A stretch of 64,000 nt of DNA from Podospora comata (taxonomy: Eukaryota > Ascomycota > Sordariomycetes > Sordariales > Podosporaceae). Each line of letters begins with the position of its first letter. Positions within the stretch are counted from its first letter, which is position 1. This document shows, piece by piece, positions 58,923-64,000 of this stretch. Location: contig CP071493.1 in the NCBI GenBank assembly GCA_017354895.1, positions 3,596,001-3,660,000 on the forward strand, in the 5' to 3' direction. Position numbers and translations under genes: made by a program. Below the pieces are notes generated by a model. The model was not told where the DNA came from and made no database searches. It worked only from the letters and a program-made list of their open reading frames with translations.

Positions 58923-61028
58923 ATGGCTCGTCCTGGTATTCTTTTGCGCTTTTCTGAGAGGAGGCACCGTAGGGGTTCGAGCCTCAACGGACATATCAAG
59001 CCGGCGGACGCCACCAGTTCAGTCACTACACCAACACCTAGACCAGTCACACGAGAAAAATCCTGGAAGCATCGGTCTTTGGGGTCTATCACATGTAAGT
59101 AGATACTCGAGTAGGCCATGTCTGGTCTGTCTATACTAACAGCTACCCGCCACAGCCATCTTCCATGGGCACAGCCAGGCGCCACAGAATGTCTATGAAA
59201 AGCCTGTTGAGGTTATCAGACAGGAGGAGTACCCTCACATGAACAATGGTGAGCTCCCACGAAGCATCTTGTCCATTCTTCGCCATCTCAAGACGGCCAA
59301 CTAACATAAACCAGGAACCTACCTCGACCACTCGGGCACAACCATCTACGCCGCCTCAACGGTGACCCGCTTCTCCCACAAAATGCTCAACAATCTCTAC
59401 GGCAACCCCCATTCAGAAAACAAGCCGGCCAAAGTTTCAGGAGACATGGTCGACGAGATCCGCCTCAAGGCGTTGCGCTTCCTCGGCGCAGACCCGGAGC
59501 ACTTTGACCTGGTCTTCACCGCCAACGCCACGGCCGCTATCAAGCTCGTGGCGGACTCGTTCCGGGATCTGGCCGAGCAGACGCGCTCCGGCTCTTTTTG
59601 GTATGGCTACCACAGGGATGCTCATACGTCTCTTGTTGGCGTGAGGGAGTTCACCCGCAACGGCGAGCACCACGTCTTTGCGCACGATCAGGAGGTGGAA
59701 GCCTGGCTTGAGCACCCTGGGGCTTACCACAGGGCGATTGACAGGGTGAGCAGCCTGGGCTTGTTCGCCTGGCCGGGCCAGTCGAATTTGACGGGGAGAA
59801 GACTGCCGCTCGAGTGGGCTGGGCGGGTTAGGAGATTGAGGGAGATTCAGGGGACGTACACGCTACTGGATGCGGCCGCACTGGCGATGACATGTGATAT
59901 GACGCGGGTGTTTGGTGACCCGTCTCAAGCACCGGATTTCACTTGTGTGAGCTTTTACAAGATTTTTGGCTTTCCGGATCTTGGGGGGTTAATTGTCAGG
60001 AAGGACTCGGGGCATATCTTGACGTTGAGGAAGTATTTTGGGGGAGGGACGGTTACCATGGTGAAGACGTTGGGTGGTGGACCGGTGTGGCATATTTCCA
60101 AGGGGGCGGAGATGACGGAGGAGGGGGGGTTGCATGATGGGTTGGAGGATGGGACGTTGCCGTTTCATAGTATTTTGGCGCTGGGGGAGGCGATTGAGGT
60201 GCAGAGGGATTTGTATGGGAATATGGAGAATGTGTCGAGGCATGTGACGGGGTTGGTGGTGAGGTTGTATGAGGGGTTGAGGAGGTTGAGGCATGGGAAT
60301 GGGGGGGAGGTGGTGAGGGTTTATGAGGAGGGGGGTGAGGAGGTGACGGGGTATGGGGATTCGAGGAGGCAGGGGGGGACGGTGGCGTTTAATGTTTTTG
60401 GGGAGGATGGGGGGGTGGTGAGTTATGATCGGGTGGAGGGGTTGGCGAACGAGAGGGGGATTTATGTTAGGAGTGGTGGTGAGTTTTATCTCCGGGGAGG
60501 TTTGAGGAAGAAGGATGCTGACATTGATCTAGGGATTTGTTGTCCTGGTGGGATTTTTACTGCGTTGCAGTATGAGCCGTGGCAGTTGAATAGAGCCAAA
60601 TCGGCTGGGCATCGGTGTGGTGAGTCTACTATGAAACTTCTCGCCATGTTGGACTTGCTGACACTTTTCACAACAGGTCCCCATGGTTTAGGTGTAATCA
60701 ATGATCTCCCGACAGGGTACATCTCCTCCTCCCTTTTGCACCTTCTTTCCACGATACTAACAACACCTCCAGCGTCGTACGAGCGAGCCTCGGAGCAATG
60801 AGCACAACCAAAGATGTCGACACACTCATCGAGTTCCTGCGAGAGATGTTTGTCACTCCGACTACAACACGAAAACGAGGTCACAGCCGCAAGAACAGCA
60901 ACAGTAGCACTATCAGCAACTCTTCTGTAGGGTCTGTAGGGTCAGTAGCGTTTGAGCCCAAGCCTGCTGAGACGTTTGCGGTGCAGGCGCCTCCACGGGT
61001 TACTTCGGGGTGCTGCTCCCTTTCATGA
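58923..61028 (+). CDS. MOCOS-like PLP-dependent enzyme (cysteine desulfurase fold, no MOSC domain)
   Basis: Five exons, 58923..59094, 59156..59248, 59315..60619, 60677..60716 and 60773..61028, give 621 residues; the 40 bp exon is confirmed by phase on both sides. The class V aminotransferase fold is that of molybdenum cofactor sulfurase: EEYPHMNNGTYLDHSGTTIY, NNLYGNPHSENKPA, FTANATAAIKLVADSF, SFYKIFGFPDLGGL (PLP Lys near residue 303) and PTGVVRASLGAMSTTKDVDTLIEFLRE. Full MOCOS carries a C-terminal MOSC domain that binds Moco; here the protein ends in a Ser/Thr/Lys-rich tail (RKRGHSRKNSNSST ... SGCCSLS). It is therefore a stand-alone sulfurase-like paralogue; the sulfur acceptor is unknown. 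The 3' half of exon 3 is very G-rich. Confidence 0.85.
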
Positions 61029-61419
61029 CGGTAGTTTGGTAGGCTCTTGGTTTGGTTGGAATGGTTGTATATTTGGGGTGTCTGGTTGGTTAGGATGGGT
61101 TGGTACATATGGTGAATGGATGGGTCGGTTGGGTGGGTTTTGGTGGTTTACTTGTCGTTTATGGATACGTAAGGGGAATTGTTGAATACCATGTTCTGGT
61201 TCCCATCACCTCTCTCCCATGTGCACAAAGCTCCTGCAATCTAATACCTAAAGTTGCGGCCTTGATGCCAACAAGCTTTTGTCCCGCAAGGAAAGATCAG
61301 GTAGTCTGATGATCATCGAGATCCGAGGAGAAGTGCTTCACCGTGGCAATCTTTCTCTCAAAGACTGAAACCATGTCAAAAAGGATAACCAACAACGCGG
61401 CGGTTGTGAGAAAAAATAA
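61029..61419. other. 3' spacer between the MOCOS-like gene and 5S rRNA
   Basis: A G/T-rich 3' flank (TTGGTTGG-type strings) for ~150 bp, then featureless DNA. On the minus strand, T-run CTTTTTT-type sequence at 61411-61416 is the 5S terminator. Confidence 0.5.
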
Positions 61420-61538
61420 CATACAACACCGAGGATTCCCCAGTGGTCACCCACCTGAGTACTGATTCGGCCCTTCAGCTGTTTGACTCGGGCAGAGCGG
61501 ACGGGATGCCGTATTTTCAGCTGGGTATGGTCGTATGT
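61420..61538 (-). rRNA. 5S ribosomal RNA
   Basis: The minus strand reads ACATACGACCATACCCAGCT at its 5' end (61538) and closes with GGTGTTGTATG. The ends pair (CATACGAC with GTTGTATG). The Pol III internal control region (CCCGTCCGCTCTGCC, GTGGGTGACCACTGGGGAAT) is in place, and the length is 119 nt as in Neurospora. A T6 terminator follows immediately (61416-61411). It is a lone copy among protein genes, as in most Pezizomycotina, where 5S genes are dispersed. Confidence 0.95.
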
Positions 61539-64000
61539 GCTAGTTCAAGCAGGTAATTGAAAATAAGGGCCACTGGCCACAAGTGAAGACACTAAGCGGC
61601 TTGGGTTGTAGAAGGGCATGAATGGGACAGCAGGAAAGGACATGATACTTTTGTTTCATTGAGATCCTAAGTGCAACTCGGAAGTCCCAAGTCAAGGTCT
61701 CATGAGCGAGCAGACTTTGAACAGTGTCTAGACTACTGTGCAAGCGTGATTACTATCTTGACATGCGTCCTCTTGTTTTAATTTAGAAGACATCCATCTC
61801 TTCTCACATACCTCGGCTTGGGGTGAACGCTTCCGCCCTCAATGTAAATGCGTGTTGAATGTTTGACATTTGTATGTTTTTTGGCTTTTCACTCAGTGGC
61901 GATCAATCTATGCGTGGGGTTTCGCTATATTTTATTGTCATGTATCGTACTTGAGGAGCATTGAGGCTTCGTAAGTAGCTTGAAAGACGCAGTTTGATGT
62001 CAAATTCTAGTTGGTGAAGAAAGTGATAAAGCTTTTAGTGGATCGACTTTCAGGGGATCTGACGCCCTATCCTTCATGGTTGATTACATATGTGTTGAGA
62101 GGGTGTAACTATCACATGGGGGAGAGCATCTGGTTGTTCGAGGGATTGAGCTGTAGGCCGTAATTTGGTGTGAACTTCTAGATATGAACTATACTCCATT
62201 GCTCTACAATGCTAACGAAATGGTGGTGGTCACAAACCGGCCTTGCCGAACTTCAGTTTCGTTGTTGTGCCTTACCTATTGAGCAAGATAATTATGTAGG
62301 TTCAGCTGCAATCCTTTCAGAAGGTAAGTTCAGCTGCGATCCTTCACTGCAACTCTAAATAGGTGGTTACATCGGATTGCACAGTATGATGTCAAGATCG
62401 CCGTCAATCTCAATAACGTTGTCAATCCCTTGATCGTAAAACCCTCTCTCCAGGAATAGCATCATTTCCACCCACGAATCTCATCAACAACTCTGATGTT
62501 GTTTACTTACAGCCTCCCGGGTAGGTGACGTGACCAGCTCCTCCATTCTCACATTTAATGCACAAGCATACACACCCCTTTTGCCGCCTCCCTCTCCTCA
62601 ACCGCTCCAGTCAACAAAACACATTTCCATGAAGAATTTCAATTTCAACTTGCTTAAACGATCCCCCAAACTATTGTTTTGGCTTCAGATTTTGTAGCTA
62701 TTTCCAGATGTGCAATTTGTCAACAAGGTCTATATATATACCAACCTGATGTTACATCCAATTCCTTTCCATTCACAACCCCCCTTACCCCCCTTCCCCT
62801 AGTTACATGCAGCAGCAGCAATAATTTAGACAACATAGCAAAGTGTGCATCTATCGTTAACCAGGATTCACAAATAGATCCCACCAACCAGTACCAATTT
62901 GCAAATGAATGTTGCATTTCAGCAGCTCAGCTAGCAAGTTGATCATTGGTTTTTGCATGATTGTGATGACCGATGACGGAGGGTTTCTTCCTCTCTGCTT
63001 TTTCTCCATGTCATGATTCCACGGCGTCGAGCAAGATTTGCTTCTTCCTAAAATCTCCCTGCATCAAAAGATGCGATTTATTGACGCTATCCCCACCAAC
63101 CACCTCCTAGCCTTTCACACATCAAAAAAGAAAAAAGTAAACAAACACCCACATATTTGGCTGAACCATGAACCCGGAAACAAGGCCATCCGAGCAGATC
63201 ACTCCGCCTAGATTCGAGATGGTCGAATGTGAAAAGTGACAGAAAACCGTTTTCTTGTGTGTTGGGCTGAAAAGCCCCCAAAAAAAAAAAAAAAAAAAAG
63301 CATAGTCGATCTGTTCGCTTGTGGCAAAGAAAGGGCGCCACGAGATGTCTGAGTTTGTGACAGTTGTCTAGGCCCACTTGTCTCGGAAGGGATGTGTCAA
63401 AAGGCTAGAAGGTGGCCTTCTCGTTCTAACAAAGGTTGGTAGTGTCTATAGTCTGTCCTGTAATCATAACGATGGCCAGAGAGGTATTGAAATCACCATG
63501 TCGGGAATGCCCGCGGGCGGGATCCGGCCCGGATCAGAGACATGCGATACTGCATGCAATGCCAGCTTAATATGTCGTCCAGGGAATATCCCTACCACAA
63601 TGAGCTGTCCAGCATATGCAAGTCTGAGAGGCCCTCTCTTGCTTGTCAGTCCCCCTTGATAGTCGACGTCAAGATATTCCCGCTTCGAGAGTCCATACCG
63701 GCACTCCGAGAACAACAAGACCGAAGAAGAAAAGACTCGCTGTCCAGTGGAGTGTAGTTAATCGGATCCACACAGGAATATGGGTAGCATTCCGCAGGTG
63801 CTAGCACACGCCTGGCAAGGCAACATCAACCACCTCTCGCTTCTGCTCGATCGGTTCGAAATGCCGCCGAATGTCCCTCCGAGAAAGCCCACTCGGTACT
63901 GCTTTGATATCGAAGCCAAAAGGAGAGCGCAAAAAGCAGCGCCGTTGGGCAGCGTTCCATTAACAAACCCGAAAGCTGCGATGGAGAGATGCAATGTAAC
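61539..64000. other. 2.4 kb terminal region with no recognised gene
   Basis: No supported gene. A poly(A) run of 20 lies at 63280-63299. Open frames up to ~95 codons on both strands show no domain, signal peptide or splice structure. Probably the upstream or intergenic DNA of a gene beyond the window. Confidence 0.5.

Overview
The window is nuclear DNA of a filamentous ascomycete, most likely a sordariomycete close to Sordariales such as Podospora or Chaetomium relatives. The evidence is short introns (44-110 bp) with GT...AG borders, CTRAY-type branch sites in several, a lone dispersed 5S rRNA gene, a FunK1 kinase remnant, a NACHT-type STAND remnant with the fungal N-terminal helical domain, and protein sequences typical of Pezizomycotina. 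All gene models were spliced by hand by matching reading-frame phase across introns and checking that the protein family continues through the junction. No tools or database searches were used.

Layout. 0-6.5 kb: the 3' end of a Yra1/ALY-like mRNA export factor, a 6PGDH-like dehydrogenase, a tRNA gene, a mitochondrial-looking FIST-like protein, a small acidic protein, then a degenerate minisatellite. 6.5-18 kb: a long F-box protein ending in a CaaX prenylation box, AP endonuclease Apn1, and an undivided BUB1/MAD3 checkpoint kinase. 18.5-21.8 kb: a broken NACHT/STAND gene. 22.2-28.8 kb: enolase and an M1 aminopeptidase with two plausible starts. 30-36 kb: a small secreted six-cysteine protein, the DNA-protein crosslink protease Wss1, a TIR element, and an unknown Cys-rich protein. 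37-47.4 kb: four genes for mitochondrial proteins (Oct1 peptidase, a MIC26/27 MICOS subunit, the Tpc1 carrier, a SOD-fold ribosomal protein) around one unknown gene. 48-50.6 kb: a frameshifted small gene and a FunK1 remnant. 52.9-53.8 kb: a GPI-anchored Cu-only SOD. 54-58.9 kb: a gene-poor stretch with a second copy of the TIR element. 58.9-61 kb: a MOCOS-like PLP enzyme, followed by the 5S rRNA gene and about 2.4 kb with no recognisable gene.

No biosynthetic or defence gene cluster is intact. The most interesting signals are the F-box protein with a CaaX end, the small TIR element family with a shared internal ~20 bp repeat, doubled telobox motifs in the upstream regions of several housekeeping genes, a C-to-G composition switch along the coding strand of many genes (absent from enolase and the aminopeptidase), and the decayed STAND and FunK1 genes.
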